Shown here one piece after another: positions 51,010-60,281 of a stretch of DNA of 64,000 bases. Under the pieces are notes generated by a model. That model did no database searches. It was not told the DNA's origin and worked only from the letters and a program-made list of their open reading frames with translations. Each line of letters begins with the position of its first letter. Positions within the stretch are counted from its first letter, which is position 1. This DNA is from Bradyrhizobium diazoefficiens. GTDB lineage: Bacteria > Pseudomonadota > Alphaproteobacteria > Rhizobiales > Xanthobacteraceae. The stretch spans positions 2,074,501-2,138,500 of the forward strand of contig NZ_CP067102.1 of the NCBI RefSeq assembly GCF_016616885.1, given 5' to 3'. A program made the translations under genes and the position numbers.

Positions 51010-51711
51010 TCAGGCGGGGATGCGCTCTTCGTGCTCGTGCGGCTCGCGCAGCACGTAGCCGCGGCCCCACACGGTCTCGATGAAGTTGCGTCCCTCGGAA
51101 GCATTGGCGAGCTTCTTGCGGAGCTTGCAGATGAAGACGTCGATGATCTTCAGCTCGGGCTCGTCCATGCCGCCATAGAGGTGATTGAGGAACATTTCCT
51201 TGGTGAGGGTCGTGCCCTTGCGGAGCGAGAGCAGCTCCAGCATCTGGTATTCCTTGCCGGTCAGATGCACGCGCTGGCCACCGACTTCGACCGTCTTGGT
51301 GTCGAGGTTGACGACGAGGTCGCCGGTCTGGATGACCGACTGGGCGTGACCCTTGGAGCGGCGCACGATCGCGTGGATGCGGGCAACCAGCTCGTCTTTA
51401 TGGAAGGGTTTGGTCATGTAGTCGTCGGCGCCGACGCCGAGACCCTTGACCTTGTCCTCGATGCCGGCGAGGCCGGAGAGGATCAGGATCGGTGTCTTGA
51501 TCTTGGAGACCCGAAGCTGCTTGAGCACGTCGTAGCCGGACATGTCGGGCAGGTTGAGGTCGAGAAGGATAATGTCGTAATCGTATAATTTACCGAGATC
51601 GACGCCTTCTTCCCCCAAATCGGTCGTGTAGACGTTGAAGCTCTCAGACTTCAGCATCAGCTCGATCGACTGCGCGACGGCGCTGTCATCTTCAATCAGC
51701 AAAACGCGCAT
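51010..51711 (-). CDS. ctrA: cell-cycle response regulator CtrA
   Basis: A 233-residue OmpR-type regulator. Receiver with Asp51 in [13 protein letters not shown] and [14 protein letters not shown]; the C-terminal winged helix has [20 protein letters not shown] and the recognition region [16 protein letters not shown]. Length and sequence fit CtrA, which alphaproteobacteria use to control cell division, flagella and chemotaxis; ChpT, its phosphodonor, is encoded at 41076. The receptor-like C-terminus ends HEHEERIPA. Start at 51711 gives the canonical [13 protein letters not shown]. Confidence 0.95.
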   Translation of the reverse strand: MRVLLIEDDSAVAQSIELMLKSESFNVYTTDLGEEGVDLGKLYDYDIILLDLNLPDMSGYDVLKQLRVSKIKTPILILSGLAGIEDKVKGLGVGADDYMTKPFHKDELVARIHAIVRRSKGHAQSVIQTGDLVVNLDTKTVEVGGQRVHLTGKEYQMLELLSLRKGTTLTKEMFLNHLYGGMDEPELKIIDVFICKLRKKLANASEGRNFIETVWGRGYVLREPHEHEERIPA

Positions 51712-51790
51712 GCCAGTTCCCCATAGTCGCCGCTCCTGGGCGTCAGGTCGGCCGCATTCGCGGCACTCAACAAAACGCCTTTGAACAACT

Positions 51791-51959
51791 GATTCGGATC
51801 CTGACAACAGATGGTTAACAAATCCTGATTCTGGAACGCAAGTCCCCCCGGTGCAATTTTTGTCGAATCGCCCTAAGGTCTTGCGCTGAAGCAGCTTTCG
51901 TTATCCGGCTCCGTTCAAGTTCCACTTTAAGAGACGGACCTAACCGACTCCCGCGACTC
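51791..51959 (-). promoter_or_regulatory. ctrA: ctrA upstream region with four GANTC sites and CtrA half-sites
   Basis: GANTC occurs at 51791, 51827, 51946 and 51955, four times in 170 bases. At 51811-51818 the minus strand reads TTAACCAT, a known form of the CtrA half-site, and 51815-51830 reads TTAA-N7-TGATT. This arrangement fits control of ctrA by CcrM methylation and by CtrA itself, as known from Caulobacter; the match here is by sequence only. Confidence 0.55.
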
Positions 51960-52055
51960 AGCCTTCTTCTGAAGGGGAGCCACGCTCAGTCACAAAGACA
52001 GTGACGCAATGATTAATGATGCGGGTAAACACGGAGTTAAGCGCCGTTCAGAAAT

Positions 52056-52142
52056 ATGGCGAAACTTAAGGTTTCGCCATGAAGGCCCGAATGAGGAAGG
52101 CGCGTCCCCTATGAAGGCCCTCTTATGAAGGCTGCCCTATGA
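52056..52142 (+). other. four chained mini-ORFs leading into fliI
   Basis: Four tiny frames follow one another, each stop overlapping the next start as ATGA: 52056-52082 (MAKLKVSP), 52079-52114 (MKARMRKARPL), 52111-52128 (MKALL) and 52125-52142 (MKAAL). The last overlaps the fliI start at 52139 (MKALAE). The first frame is contained in a perfect inverted repeat, ATGGCGAAAC/GTTTCGCCAT (52056-52080). Whether they are translated is unknown; the geometry is exact. Confidence 0.6.
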
Positions 52143-53464
52143 AAGCTCTTGCCGAACAGATCGGCGATATCGACGGCGTCAATATCTATGGCCGTGTGGT
52201 CGGCGTGCGCGGCCTGATGGTCGAGGTCGCCGGCCCGATCCACGCGATGTCGGTCGGTGCGCGGCTTGTGATCGAGACCGGCGCCAACCGTTCCATCCCC
52301 TGCGAGGTGATCGGCTTCTCCGGCAACAACGCTGTCGTGATGCCGTTCGCCGGCCTCGACGGTGTGCGTCGCGGCTGCAAGGCCGTGATCGCCAATGCCG
52401 CCAATCAGGTCCGTCCGTCGTCGGCCTGGCTCGGCCGCGTCGTCAATGCGCTGGGCGAACCGATCGACGGCAAGGGGCCATTGCCGCAAGGCGCTTCCCC
52501 GATGCCGTATCGCAATTCGCCGCCGCCGGCGCATTCGCGCAAGCGCGTCGGCGCGCCGCTCGATCTCGGCGTGCGCGCGATGAATACGTTCCTCACCTGC
52601 TGCCGCGGCCAGCGCATGGGCATCTTCGCGGGCTCCGGCGTCGGCAAATCGGTGCTGCTGTCGATGCTCGCGCGCAACGTCGATGCCGCGGTCAGCGTCA
52701 TCGGACTGATCGGCGAACGCGGTCGCGAGGTGCAGGAATTCCTGCAGGACGACCTCGGAGAGGAGGGCCTGGCGCGCTCCGTCGTGGTGGTCGCGACCTC
52801 CGACGAGCCGGCCCTGATGCGGCGGCAGGCCGCGTATCTGACGCTCGCGGTCGCCGAATATTTTCGCGACGAGGGTCAGGACGTCCTCTGCCTGATGGAC
52901 TCGGTGACGCGTTTCGCCATGGCCCAGCGCGAGATCGGACTGTCCGCCGGCGAGCCGCCGACCGCCAAGGGCTATACGCCGACCGTCTTCACCGAACTGC
53001 CGAAGCTATTGGAGCGCGCAGGTCCCGGCCTTGATGTCGGCGCCATCACCGCGATCTTCACGGTGCTGGTCGACGGCGACGATCACAACGAGCCGATCGC
53101 GGACGCCGTCCGCGGTATCCTCGACGGCCACATCGTGATGCAGCGCTCGATCGCCGAGCGCGGCCGCTACCCCGCCATCAACATCCTCAAATCCGTCTCC
53201 CGCACCATGCCGAAATCGGCCGATCCGCAGTTCTGGCCGACCATCCAGAAGGCGCGGGCGGTGATGGCGACCTACGCCGACATGGAGGAGCTGATCCGGC
53301 TCGGCGCCTACCGGGCCGGCTCCAGCCCCGAGGTCGACGAGGCGATCCGGCTGCACGAGCCGCTGGAGGCCTTCCTGCGCCAGCGCAAGGACGAAAATGC
53401 CTCGCTGGCCGACGGCTACCGCCAGTTGGCGCAAATCCTCGGCAATTTGGAAACGGAACGCTAA
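52139..53464 (+). CDS. fliI: flagellar export ATPase FliI
   Basis: A 441-residue ATPase. N-terminal beta domain, Walker A GSGVGKS at 165-171, then [20 protein letters not shown], Walker [21 protein letters not shown] and the FliI signature [20 protein letters not shown]. It energises type III export of flagellar proteins, with FliJ as rotor-like stalk, encoded next. The ATG at 52139 yields the normal N-terminus; upstream it is preceded by the ATGA-linked mini-ORF chain. Confidence 0.95.
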   Translation: MKALAEQIGDIDGVNIYGRVVGVRGLMVEVAGPIHAMSVGARLVIETGANRSIPCEVIGFSGNNAVVMPFAGLDGVRRGCKAVIANAANQVRPSSAWLGRVVNALGEPIDGKGPLPQGASPMPYRNSPPPAHSRKRVGAPLDLGVRAMNTFLTCCRGQRMGIFAGSGVGKSVLLSMLARNVDAAVSVIGLIGERGREVQEFLQDDLGEEGLARSVVVVATSDEPALMRRQAAYLTLAVAEYFRDEGQDVLCLMDSVTRFAMAQREIGLSAGEPPTAKGYTPTVFTELPKLLERAGPGLDVGAITAIFTVLVDGDDHNEPIADAVRGILDGHIVMQRSIAERGRYPAINILKSVSRTMPKSADPQFWPTIQKARAVMATYADMEELIRLGAYRAGSSPEVDEAIRLHEPLEAFLRQRKDENASLADGYRQLAQILGNLETER

Positions 53465-53584
53465 CTTTGTCCCGTCATCATCCGATCACACAAAGTAGCA
53501 GAGCCGGTCTTGGCCCCATCGGGCCTGTGGGGAGACTGGTGTCGTCCCACGTGCAGCTAGGGGACTTCTGGGGAGTACGAGTCG

Positions 53585-54004
53585 ATGAAGTCACGTGATA
53601 CCCTCATCCGCCTGAAGAAGTTTCAGGTCGACGAGAAGCGCCGCCGGGTCGCCCAGATCGAGTCCATGATCGCCGACTTCCAGCGGATGTCGACCGATCT
53701 GGATCGCGAGATCCAGACCGAGCAGGACCGCGCCGGGATCAACGATCCCGCCCATTTCGCCTATCCGACCTATGCCAAGGCTGCCATCCAGCGCCGCGAG
53801 AACCTGACCCGCTCGGCCGACGAGCTGAGAGGCCAGCTCGAGGAAGCCAAGGCCGCGCTCGGCGAGGCCTTCGAGGAACTGAAGAAGGTCGAGCTCCTGG
53901 ACGAGCGTGACCAGGCCCGCGAGCGCGCCGAGGAAAACGCCCGCGAGCAGGCCGATCTCGACAGCATCGGCCTGATGCGTTCCCGCATCGGCGCCGTCGC
54001 CTAA
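53585..54004 (+). CDS. fliJ: flagellar export protein FliJ
   Basis: A 139-residue, almost wholly helical coiled-coil protein: MKSRDTLIRLKKFQVDEKRR at the start, RRENLTRSADELRGQLEEAK in the middle and LDERDQARERAEENAREQAD. FliJ forms the central stalk of the FliI hexamer. It lies 120 bases after fliI in the same direction, preceded by GGGGAGTACGAG. Confidence 0.88.
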   Translation: MKSRDTLIRLKKFQVDEKRRRVAQIESMIADFQRMSTDLDREIQTEQDRAGINDPAHFAYPTYAKAAIQRRENLTRSADELRGQLEEAKAALGEAFEELKKVELLDERDQARERAEENAREQADLDSIGLMRSRIGAVA

Positions 54005-54010
54005 ACGGCA

Positions 54011-54117
54011 TCTAGAGCCTTTTCCGTTCCGATGGAATCGGAACGGGGCTCTAGATTCTTGTTTTGACGCGTTTTCTTTACGCGAACCGGTATCCACTTC
54101 GCTCGAAAACGCTCTAG
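54011..54117. repeat. rhizobial palindromic intergenic repeat
   Basis: Cruciform-forming sequence: outer arms CTAGAGCC (54012-54019) and GGCTCTAG (54047-54054), inner arms CCGTTCCGAT (54024-54033) and ATCGGAACGG (54037-54046). It is followed by a conserved-looking tail with GTTTTGACGCG and CACTTCGCTCGAAAACGC. I recognise this tail as a dispersed repeat of rhizobial genomes; only one copy is in the window. Confidence 0.7.
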
Positions 54118-54144
54118 CGGTCAAAACCGACGAGAATTTGCGAG

Positions 54145-54170
54145 CCCGGACCCGCAAGGTCCGGGTTTTT
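54145..54170 (+). terminator. intrinsic terminator after fliJ
   Basis: CCCGGACC (54145-54152), loop CGCAA, GGTCCGGG (54158-54165), then TTTTT. A perfect 8-bp GC-rich stem with a U-tract on the fliIJ strand. Confidence 0.85.
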
Positions 54171-54287
54171 GCGTGTGCCGTCCACAGCGTGGTTCGCCGC
54201 CCCTTGGTGACGGGCTTGGCTGCGCGCTATGGTAGTGGCGCGCAGGGGTCGGCGCGGATGCGACGGGGCCGCGCGTTGGGGGGCTGA

Positions 54288-54833
54288 ATGCTGACGCCAG
54301 CAGAGCTGGTCGGGCTGATTGAGGCGGTGGCGAAGCGCGATCAGGCCGCGTTCGAGCGCCTCTACGGCGCCACGCGCGCGAAACTCTATGGCGTCGTCCT
54401 CCGTATCTTGCGCCGACAGGATCTCGCAGAGGAGGTCATTCAGGAGACCTACGTCAAGATCTGGAACAGCGCCGGCCAGTTCAATCCGACGCTGTCATCG
54501 CCGATCACGTGGATGGCGTCGATCGCGCGCAACCGCGCCATCGATATCGTGCGCAAGAAGACGGAGGCCTCCATCGAGGAGGAACCGCAGGCGATGGAGG
54601 TCGCCGCCGACAGTCCCGATCCCCTGGCGCGCCGGGAGATGTCCGAGGAATTGAAGCGGCTGCTGGAATGTATTGGCCGCCTCGAGCCGGACCGTCAGCG
54701 GCTCGTGCTTCTCGCCTATTACAACGGCTGGAGCCGCGAGCAATTGGCGGAGAAATTCGCTGCGCCCGTCAACACGGTGAAGACGTGGCTGCGGCGCAGC
54801 ATGCTGGATATCCGGGAGTGCCTCGGACTATGA
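54288..54833 (+). CDS. ECF RNA polymerase sigma factor
   Basis: A 181-residue ECF sigma factor. Region 2: AAFERLYGATRAKLYGVVLR with RQDLAEEVIQETYVKIWN and TWMASIARNRAIDIVRKK; region 4: LEPDRQRLVLLAYYNGWSRE followed by NTVKTWLRRSMLDIR. The anti-sigma gene follows 22 bases later, so the pair is an envelope-stress-type sigma/anti-sigma switch. The anti-sigma resembles the RskA group, so a SigK-like class is the closest match; the signal is unknown. Confidence 0.9.
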   Translation: MLTPAELVGLIEAVAKRDQAAFERLYGATRAKLYGVVLRILRRQDLAEEVIQETYVKIWNSAGQFNPTLSSPITWMASIARNRAIDIVRKKTEASIEEEPQAMEVAADSPDPLARREMSEELKRLLECIGRLEPDRQRLVLLAYYNGWSREQLAEKFAAPVNTVKTWLRRSMLDIRECLGL

Positions 54834-54855
54834 GGGTGGTTTTGGACCGCAATTG

Positions 54856-55899
54856 ATGGCCTACAGCGAGGACCATATCGCGCTCGCCGCGGAATATGCG
54901 CTCGGCACACTCGATGCCGACGAGCGCGCGCAGGTCGCGACCATGATGGCGGTGGACCAGGAGTTCGCCGCTATCGTGCAGGCCTGGGAATTCCGGCTCG
55001 GCGTCCTCAACCAGATGGTCGGCACCATCGAGCCGCGGCCGATCGTGTGGGAGAACATCCAGCGCGAGATCGCGCAGGCAATATCGTCGCAGGATTCGTC
55101 AGGGACGCCACCGGTGCTGTCGGATGCGCCGCCGCCACCGCCGGAGTTCTATTCACCGGAGCCTTCATCGCCCGAATCTTCGACGACAGAGTCTCCGGCG
55201 CCAGAGCCTCCGCCGCCCGAATCCAATTCCGATGCCATTCCGATTTTCCCGCCGCAGTTCGTGCCGCAGACCCACGCGCCAGACCCCCGCGTTGCGCCCG
55301 TCACGCCGGCGCCGGTCGTCGACGACAGCAACGTGATCTATCTAGAGAGCCGCGTGAAACGCTGGCGCACCATCGCCTCCGCCGTGGGCGCGCTCGCGGC
55401 CGCATTGCTGGTGACGCTGTCGCTTCAGATCTTCCTGCCCGATGCGTTGCCCGGCGTGCTGCGGCCCGCACCGCGCATTCAGACGGTCGAGGTGAAGACG
55501 CCGGCCGCGCCGCTGTCTTCGCCCGCGCAATATGTCGCGCTGTTGCAGGGCCAGAGCGGCGGCCCCGCCTTCATCCTCACCATTGACGGGGCGACCAAGA
55601 ACTTCACGGTGCGCAAGGTCGGCGCGACGCCGGAGCCGGGCAAGAGTTTTGAGCTCTGGCTGATCTCCGACAGGCTGCCGCGCCCGCGTTCGCTGGGCGT
55701 GATCGGCAGCGGCGACTTCACCGCGCGTCCGGTCCTCGCCGGCTTCGATGCCGATGTCGTCAACGGCGCGACCTATGCCGTCACCGTCGAGCAGTCGGGC
55801 GGCTCGCCCAATGGTCAACCGACCTCGGCGCCGGTGTTTTCCGGCAAGCTGATCGAGACCGTGCCGCCGTCCCAGCCGCAGGTGCCGGCGAAGAAGTAG
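54856..55899 (+). CDS. anti-sigma factor, RskA-like
   Basis: A 347-residue membrane protein. The N-terminal anti-sigma region opens MAYSEDHIALAAEYALGTLD, a zinc-less ASD-like helix bundle; a long Pro/Ser/Glu linker (about 80-155) follows. One membrane helix (VGALAAALLVTLSLQIFLP near 182) leads to a C-terminal RskA domain with PEPGKSFELWLISD and GATYAVTVEQSGGSP. It would hold the ECF sigma factor encoded just upstream at the membrane until released. Start at the ATG at 54856. Confidence 0.9.
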   Translation: MAYSEDHIALAAEYALGTLDADERAQVATMMAVDQEFAAIVQAWEFRLGVLNQMVGTIEPRPIVWENIQREIAQAISSQDSSGTPPVLSDAPPPPPEFYSPEPSSPESSTTESPAPEPPPPESNSDAIPIFPPQFVPQTHAPDPRVAPVTPAPVVDDSNVIYLESRVKRWRTIASAVGALAAALLVTLSLQIFLPDALPGVLRPAPRIQTVEVKTPAAPLSSPAQYVALLQGQSGGPAFILTIDGATKNFTVRKVGATPEPGKSFELWLISDRLPRPRSLGVIGSGDFTARPVLAGFDADVVNGATYAVTVEQSGGSPNGQPTSAPVFSGKLIETVPPSQPQVPAKK

Positions 55900-56068
55900 C
55901 CGCCGCAAGGGCGCATAATTGTCGCTGCGGTCCATTTCGCCGTCGCAATCCGACAAGTCCTGCTGAATCCACCTGTGATTTGAACCTCCATCCATTTCAC
56001 GGCGTCAAATCCCCGGAATTTGCAGTCGGCGCCGCCGATCATGGTGCCGGAGAGGGGCTAGAAATCAG

Positions 56069-57028
56069 ATGGATGCAGCCAAGCCGCCGGGCATCTTTGT
56101 CCACCAATATGCCGGCCTGCCGCAGGGGCCGGCGTTCGAGCATTGGCGCGACCGGGCCTTGGGGTCTTGTGGCCTCGAGATCGGACCAAGCCAGGGCGAC
56201 AGCATCGATTGCCGGCTGCAGATCAGCGTGGTCGACAATATCGCGCTCGCCATTCCCGAAGGTGCCTCCGCACGATATGCGCGCACGCAGAGCGGGCTCG
56301 CCGACGGCAGCGACGATCTGGTGCTGATCGCAGCCCATACCGGCCTCGTCAGCGTCCGGCAGAACGGCCATACGGTTGAGCTTGCGCCGGCGCAGATGGT
56401 TCTCGCCGACATGAGCATCACCGGCAGCGTCGGTCACACCGACGAGAACCGCTTCACCACCATCCGCATGCGGCGCCGCGCGCTGCTCGACATCAATCCG
56501 CGCGCCGAGGAGAAGCTGTCCCAGGTTCTGTCGGACGGCGCGGTGGCCGAGACCATCTTCCGCTATCACGCGCTTGCCGCCCATCACGCGCCGCATCTCG
56601 ACGCTGTCGGCCAGCGCCTGACCGCGCAGCACATGGTCGATCTCGTCGGCCTCCTGCTTGGCACCGACGCCGAGCACGCGGCGCTCGCGCGCGGTCGCGG
56701 CCATGCGGCGGCCCGTCTCGATCTGATGCGCGCCGACGTGATGGCCGCACTCGGCCGCAACGATCTCTGCCTGTCCGAGGTCGCCACCCGCTCAGGGCTC
56801 AGCCCGCGCCAGGCGCAGCGGCTGTTCGAGCAGGCCGGCACCACCTTCACCGAATTCGTGCTCGAGCAGCGCCTGCTGCTCGCACGCAAATTGCTTGGCG
56901 ATCCCCGCGCGCGGGCGCGCAAGATCAGCGACATCGCGCATTCCTCGGGCTTCGCCGACCTGTCCTATTTCAACCGCGCCTTCCGCAAGCGTTTTGGCGC
57001 GACGCCGTCGGAACTGCGCGAGGCCTGA
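56069..57028 (+). CDS. AraC family transcriptional regulator
   Basis: A 319-residue regulator. The N-terminal sensory domain resembles the AraC-binding-like/FeaR type (LGSCGLEIGPSQGDSIDCRL, HTVELAPAQMVLADMS). The C-terminal double helix-turn-helix reads LCLSEVATRSGLSPRQAQRL then KISDIAHSSGFADLSYFNRA and FRKRFGATPSELREA. It is followed by an NADH-dehydrogenase-like gene in the same direction, 117 bases on, a plausible target. Inducer unknown. Confidence 0.88.
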   Translation: MDAAKPPGIFVHQYAGLPQGPAFEHWRDRALGSCGLEIGPSQGDSIDCRLQISVVDNIALAIPEGASARYARTQSGLADGSDDLVLIAAHTGLVSVRQNGHTVELAPAQMVLADMSITGSVGHTDENRFTTIRMRRRALLDINPRAEEKLSQVLSDGAVAETIFRYHALAAHHAPHLDAVGQRLTAQHMVDLVGLLLGTDAEHAALARGRGHAAARLDLMRADVMAALGRNDLCLSEVATRSGLSPRQAQRLFEQAGTTFTEFVLEQRLLLARKLLGDPRARARKISDIAHSSGFADLSYFNRAFRKRFGATPSELREA

Positions 57029-57145
57029 GGCCCGATTTTGCGCAGCGGCGCACTGCTGCCGCAGTTGGTCGATCCGGATGAATGAGCTATATCTGTCTGC
57101 ACGAGACAGATCGCCGGATTCCAGGGAACAGCGAAGTCAACGGAC

Positions 57146-58372
57146 ATGGCGCGTATCGTCGTGCTCGGCGCCGGGTTTGCGGGCCTGTGGGCGGCCATCG
57201 GTGCCGCGCGCCTGCGTGACGAAATCGGTGCCGCCGGCCGTGACATCGAGATCCGCGTCGTCGACCGCAATCCCTATCACAACATCCGCGTGCGTAACTA
57301 CGAGGTCGACCTCAGCGAGGTCGCGCTGCCGCTTCCGCAGCTGCTCGATCCGATCGGCGTCACGCACGGTCTCGGCGAGGTCGAGGCGGTCGATCCGGCG
57401 CGGCGCCAGATCTCGCTGGTCACAAGCCGCGGTGAGGAGACGCTGAGCTACGATCGCCTCGTGCTTGCGCTCGGCAGCGAAGTGATGCGGCCGGATGTTC
57501 CGGGCCTGGCCGAGCATGCGTTCGATGTCGACACCTATGCCGCGGCGCTTCGTCTCGAGGATCATCTCATCTCGCTCGGGCGCAGCGCGCCGTTGCCGGG
57601 ACGGTCGACAATCGTGGTGGTCGGCGCCGGCTTCACCGGCATCGAGGTTGCCGCCGAATTGCCTGAACGGCTGGTGCGTGCGGGCATCACCGGCAGCCGC
57701 CGCATCGTCCTGGTCGATCCCAATTCCGCGGTCGGTGCCACGATCGGCGCGCAAGCTGGTGCCGTCATCGAGACGGCGCTGTCGTCGCTCGATGTCGAAA
57801 CGCGGCTCGGCGTGCGCGTCGCGTCGGTCGAGGCTGCCGGTGTTCGCTTGAGCTCAGGCGAATTCATCGCAACGCAGACGGTGATCTGGTGCGCCGGGCT
57901 GCGTGCGAGCCGGCTCGCCGAAAACTTTCCGGGCGCGCGCGACCGCCTCGGGCGCCTTCTGGTCGATCCCTTCATGCGGGTCGCGGATCTGCCCGGCGTC
58001 TTTGCCGCCGGCGACGTCGCCTCCAGTGTGGTCGATGGCTTGCATCCGACCGTGATGTCCTGCCAATTCGCTCGCCCGATGGGCCGTTTCGCCGGTCACA
58101 ATGTGGTGGCCGATCTGGTCGGCCAGCCGATGCTGCCGCTGCGGATCGACTGGTACGTCACCGTGCTCGATCTCGGCGATTGGGGCGCGCTCTACACGGA
58201 AGGCTGGGATCGCGAGGTGCGGACCACGGGCGCCGCCGCCAAGGCGACCAAGCAGACCATCAACCGCAAGCGCATCTATCCCCCGCTCACCGGCAGCAAG
58301 GATGATCTCTTCGCCGCCGCCGCTCCCACGGTGCAGGCACCGCCGCCGACTTATGGGGCGACACGTCGTTGA
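57146..58372 (+). CDS. type II NADH dehydrogenase-like FAD oxidoreductase
   Basis: A 408-residue protein with FAD-binding GAGFAGLWAAIGAARL near 8, a second NAD-binding site VVVGAGFTGIEVAAELPERL near 159, and FMRVADLPGVFAAGDVASSV near 277 (FAD ribityl contact). The layout is that of NDH-2 and related pyridine nucleotide-disulfide oxidoreductases without the redox disulfide. It would oxidise NAD(P)H and reduce a quinone or other acceptor. It lies behind the AraC regulator. Confidence 0.85.
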   Translation: MARIVVLGAGFAGLWAAIGAARLRDEIGAAGRDIEIRVVDRNPYHNIRVRNYEVDLSEVALPLPQLLDPIGVTHGLGEVEAVDPARRQISLVTSRGEETLSYDRLVLALGSEVMRPDVPGLAEHAFDVDTYAAALRLEDHLISLGRSAPLPGRSTIVVVGAGFTGIEVAAELPERLVRAGITGSRRIVLVDPNSAVGATIGAQAGAVIETALSSLDVETRLGVRVASVEAAGVRLSSGEFIATQTVIWCAGLRASRLAENFPGARDRLGRLLVDPFMRVADLPGVFAAGDVASSVVDGLHPTVMSCQFARPMGRFAGHNVVADLVGQPMLPLRIDWYVTVLDLGDWGALYTEGWDREVRTTGAAAKATKQTINRKRIYPPLTGSKDDLFAAAAPTVQAPPPTYGATRR

Positions 58373-58578
58373 GCCGGGCCGTGCATCCATAAACCAAGCG
58401 AAACGCTGCGACGAAGGCGCGATGTCCGCTTTGTCGCTATGGCGGCACAACGCGGTGGGGGCATCGCCGACGTTAACCCTGTCGACAAATGATCCCTAAG
58501 CGGGTCGGCAGCCGCCAACAAGTTGCCTTTTTGGGGCGGAGAATTTTCAGCGGCACCAACTCAGATTGGAGGCACATT

Positions 58579-59046
58579 ATGCTGAGAACGGCGTTGTTGG
58601 GCCTCGTTATCCTGTTGGGCGTAGGAGCACTGTCAGCCATGGAGTTGAGAGCTCCACGGCACAGCGCAGTTGCGGCCGTCCAGCCCCTTGCCGAGCCAAA
58701 CGCGGACACCAATTCACATGGCGTGTTGGCGAAGGCGGACCGCCTTGAAGTTATCGCTCTGAGCAGCGAGAGGCCGACAGAGGCTGTTTCAGTCGACGAA
58801 CGCATTGTCCTGCCAGAAGACGTTAGTATCGATTCGTCGGAGCCTCCGAGGCCGATCGCCCGTCGTCGGCACGATACGAAGAAGGCCGCTACCGCCGCAC
58901 GCCCCAAGCCGAAGCCAAAGGCAACCGTTATCAAACGAACTGCCATTTTCCAGCGTTCAAAGCCCGTCAGCGGTACCGAGCCCTGTCGGCTTATGGCCTT
59001 TGGTGGCTTGCGTAAGGCGTTGAATTCGGCCGCCTGTGAAATCTGA
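58579..59046 (+). CDS. secreted or membrane-anchored hypothetical protein
   Basis: A 155-residue protein. N-terminal hydrophobic stretch MLRTALLGLVILLGVGALSA, then a Ser/Pro-rich region, a basic segment RPKPKPKATVIKRTAIFQRS and a short C-terminal part with two Cys (GTEPCRLMAFGG and NSAACEI) that could form a disulfide. TTGGAGG precedes the ATG. No domain recognised; probably exported. Confidence 0.6.
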   Translation: MLRTALLGLVILLGVGALSAMELRAPRHSAVAAVQPLAEPNADTNSHGVLAKADRLEVIALSSERPTEAVSVDERIVLPEDVSIDSSEPPRPIARRRHDTKKAATAARPKPKPKATVIKRTAIFQRSKPVSGTEPCRLMAFGGLRKALNSAACEI

Positions 59047-59302
59047 CGGCCCCTACGAGCATGGCAGATCGAAGTCGAACAATCTGTGTTCGTGGTCCGC
59101 CATGGGCAAAGCGGAAGTCTGGGCTGCCAAGTCCTTGGTCTGCTCTGTCTTTGATCGCCGACATGCCAAGCTTTCACGGCATGTCGGCTCGGGGGCCAAT
59201 AACCGACACAGCGTGGGCAGGCAGACCGCTCGCGATCACTGGTTTGGGCGACCTAGCAATTCTCCCGCCGGAACGGGTCATCCGATCTCGCATTTGGTCT
59301 TC

Positions 59303-59389
59303 ATGGATCGGCTGCTCTTGACCATCATTATCGTCGGGTTGGCCGTGCTTGTCAGCCGCCTTCTCCTGCTCTTGCTGTGGGTGGGTTGA
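59303..59389 (+). CDS. possible 28-residue membrane peptide
   Basis: A tiny frame reading MDRLLLTIIIVGLAVLVSRL and ending LLLLLWVG, one hydrophobic helix. No good ribosome-binding site. Could be chance. Confidence 0.25.
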   Translation: MDRLLLTIIIVGLAVLVSRLLLLLLWVG

Positions 59390-59414
59390 TTTCTGGTGAC
59401 CTTCAGCACCTCGG

Positions 59415-60281
59415 CTATCGCATTCCGAGTACCATTCCCATGACTTCCGTAAAATTCCGAGCGCCTAGCTTGCGCATGATGTTCGCGCGATGAAACTCCA
59501 CAGTGCGTGGACTGATTAGAAGCACGCGCGCCACTTGCTTGTTGGAAGCCCCTTTGACCAATTGCGTCAGAATGATTTTTTCCCGGTCGCTCAAGGATCC
59601 ATTTCCGGGAAACTGATTCGACAGAAAGTCCGCTGGGTTCAATCGTGGCGTATTCGTTTCGTCATCTTTGGGGCTCTCAAGAAATTCCCATTTGCCGTTG
59701 CGGATGCTAATTGAGATGTCATGCGTGCGTGCGACGTCCAGCATGTCAGCCGCCCGGCTTTCACCCAATGAGTACGTGCATAAGATGATCATCCTCCGCC
59801 CAACCAGCGCACCGTTAAGTGCAGCTTCGTACTCACAGAAGCTTTGCCAGATGGGCGTGTGGCACCAGAACGCATTGCCGCTGACCCGCACCCCTGCAAA
59901 GCCTCGCGCAAGCGCTTCGTCATGCTTGGCGTTCCAGGCGTCGGTGATACGCTGGGGGTCGAAGTCGCCTCCCGGGAGATACCACTCGTAACCCGGAACG
60001 ATCTCAATCCGGTTTTGACGAAGATAATGCTCGAAATCCGGAATGGACTCGCGCAGACCTTTAATTGCCATCTCCTGGCTGAGGGGCCCCGAAAGAGCCC
60101 AAATGCAGAACTCGCCGTCCGCAAGACCTGCGCCAAAATATCCGGCGTGAACGTCGAGAAGGTCCTGCGCTGTTTCATAAAATAAGCAGGCGTGGGTCCC
60201 CCAAGGCTTATCACCAAGCGGCCGGATACCGGTCCGACACAAACCCTGAGACTTTGTCGCAGACGTTTTAGGCTCAAACAT
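59415..60281 (-). CDS. MEDS-domain LuxR-type regulator
   Basis: A 288-residue protein. N-terminal MEDS (DcmR-like sensory) domain: GTHACLFYETAQDLLDVHAG near 29, GYEWYLPGGDFDPQRITDAW near 96 and RMIILCTYSL near 163. C-terminal LuxR helix-turn-helix: LSDREKIILTQLVKGASNKQ then RVLLISPRTVEFHRANIMRK. It probably senses a small molecule or redox state and binds DNA. It is divergent from the Crp-like gene. Confidence 0.88.
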   Translation of the reverse strand: MFEPKTSATKSQGLCRTGIRPLGDKPWGTHACLFYETAQDLLDVHAGYFGAGLADGEFCIWALSGPLSQEMAIKGLRESIPDFEHYLRQNRIEIVPGYEWYLPGGDFDPQRITDAWNAKHDEALARGFAGVRVSGNAFWCHTPIWQSFCEYEAALNGALVGRRMIILCTYSLGESRAADMLDVARTHDISISIRNGKWEFLESPKDDETNTPRLNPADFLSNQFPGNGSLSDREKIILTQLVKGASNKQVARVLLISPRTVEFHRANIMRKLGARNFTEVMGMVLGMR

